Of a DNA stretch of 23,324 bases, positions 22,537-23,324 are shown piece after piece (the stretch's first letter is position 1; the number at the start of each line of letters is the position of its first letter). Location: contig JAVWPP010000019.1 in NCBI GenBank assembly GCA_036635835.1, forward strand, positions 1-23,324. Direction: 5' to 3'. The DNA is from JAVWPP01 sp036635835. GTDB lineage: Bacteria; Bacillota; Clostridia; TANB77; CAG-465. The position numbers and the translations under genes are program-made. The notes below the pieces were generated by a model. It made no database searches and was not told where the DNA came from. It saw only the letters and a program-made list of their open reading frames with translations.

Positions 22537-23321
22537 AAATAGGAGTATGCGATTCTGGAGTAGGTGGATTAACTGTTCTTAAAGAAATGGAATCTAATTT
22601 TCCAAATAATGAATATATTTATTTAGCAGATTTAAAAAACTGTCCTTTTGGGCCTAAAAGTTTTGATGAAATAGAAAAAATATTATATAAAATATGCGAC
22701 TTTTTTGTAAAACAAAATGTAGATTTAATAGTAATAGCTTGCGGCACACTGTCATCTGTTACGCAAAGTCTTAATTTAAATAGTTACAAACAAATCCCTA
22801 TTATAGATGTAGTGCAGTCTGTTTCAGAAGAAGTTAATAAACGTAATTATGAAAAAATTGTATTACTAGCAACAGAATCTACAATTAAACAGGAAACTTT
22901 TAAAAATAGTATATTAAAAAACAATAATAAAATAGAAATCGAAGGAATAGCTTGTACAGATTTTGTACCTATTATAGAAAATGGATTTACAAATTCAAAT
23001 TTAGCAATGAATGCAGTACTAAAATATTTAAATTTTAAAGTAATAGCATCCTTAATAAATAAACCTTCAGCTATAATATTAGGTTGTACACATTATCCAC
23101 TTTTAAAAGATTGTATAGAAAAAGTAACGTTTTCAGAAAAAAACAATATAGATATAATCGAACCTGGAAAATGCGTAGTTTCATACATTAACGAAAAAAT
23201 AAAATTAAAAGAATCTCTTTCTAGTTTAGAATGCTATGTTACACTTAAGACAGAAACATTTGAAACAATTTATGAAGAAATAATAGAAAAAGGTAAAAAA
23301 ATAACTGAAATTGAATTATAA
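22533..23321 (+). CDS. murI: Glutamate racemase family protein, divergent motif
   Basis: A 262-residue member of the glutamate racemase family, which makes D-glutamate for peptidoglycan. The family frame is clear: DSGVGGLTVL (7-16), PFG (38-40), the first catalytic Cys70 in IACGTLSS, LLATESTI (111-118) and the second catalytic Cys185 in LGCTHYPLL. Two substrate-binding positions differ from the usual pattern: ACNTA is ACGTL (Asn to Gly71) and PYG is PFG (Tyr to Phe39). Both cysteines, Asp7, Ser8, Thr72, Thr186 and His187 are kept, so racemase chemistry remains possible, but specificity or activity may have changed. It overlaps recR by 4 bases. It ends 3 bases before the window edge. Confidence 0.9.
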   Translation: MKIGVCDSGVGGLTVLKEMESNFPNNEYIYLADLKNCPFGPKSFDEIEKILYKICDFFVKQNVDLIVIACGTLSSVTQSLNLNSYKQIPIIDVVQSVSEEVNKRNYEKIVLLATESTIKQETFKNSILKNNNKIEIEGIACTDFVPIIENGFTNSNLAMNAVLKYLNFKVIASLINKPSAIILGCTHYPLLKDCIEKVTFSEKNNIDIIEPGKCVVSYINEKIKLKESLSSLECYVTLKTETFETIYEEIIEKGKKITEIEL

Positions 23322-23324
23322 AAA

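Noticed and set aside
1..23324. CRISPR array, insertion sequence or transposase
   Set aside because: No regularly spaced repeats of 25-40 bases and no transposase or integrase gene were seen; the only tandem repeat is the 11-bp pair at 5870-5891.

Overview
The window is very AT-rich, uses the standard bacterial code (TAA, TAG and TGA all act as stops), and has classic sigma-A promoters and strong Shine-Dalgarno sites. Together with the gene content (ffs-dnaX-ybaB-recR, a DnaD/DnaI-type primosome pair, a VanW/G5 protein, a YabE/SleB-like wall hydrolase), this points to a low-GC Bacillota, most likely an uncultured member of Clostridia. A run of exactly 100 N (11515-11614) shows that it is a draft or metagenomic scaffold.

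Layout. 1-5100: two unrecognised genes facing away from each other (membrane-anchored protein 115-966; soluble protein 1071-1964), a lemA-dut operon on the minus strand, then a wall hydrolase-ksgA operon on the plus strand. 5100-6290: a lone tRNA-Glu(CTC), a tiny ORF, about 450 bp of decayed non-coding DNA with an 11-bp tandem repeat, and a tRNA-Lys/Glu/Thr operon; this looks like a used integration site. 6394-9572: a four-gene, translationally coupled operon resembling type IV secretion (VirD4-like ATPase, VirB2-like small protein, VirB6-like polytopic protein, VirB3/PrgI-like protein), with no VirB4 ATPase or relaxase nearby. 9667-11620: a DnaD-like protein and a DnaC/DnaI-like helicase loader, the latter cut by the N gap. 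11661-14120: gyrA on the minus strand. 14591-17641: J-domain protein, VanW/G5 protein and dCMP deaminase in one operon. 17671-19767: an HD-GYP protein whose receiver domain has lost its phospho-acceptor, a 58-residue ORF and a membrane-anchored unknown. 19801-23321: SRP RNA, dnaX, ybaB, recR and murI.

Most genes are housekeeping: replication (dnaD-like, dnaC-like, gyrA, dnaX), recombination repair (recR), rRNA maturation (ksgA), protein targeting (ffs), dUMP supply (dut and dCMP deaminase both make dUMP for thymidylate synthesis), and cell wall (murI, wall hydrolase, VanW). The parts worth a second look are the VirB4-less secretion-like operon, the neighbouring tRNA integration scar, the degenerate HD-GYP receiver, and substitutions at usually conserved active-site positions in MurI and dUTPase.
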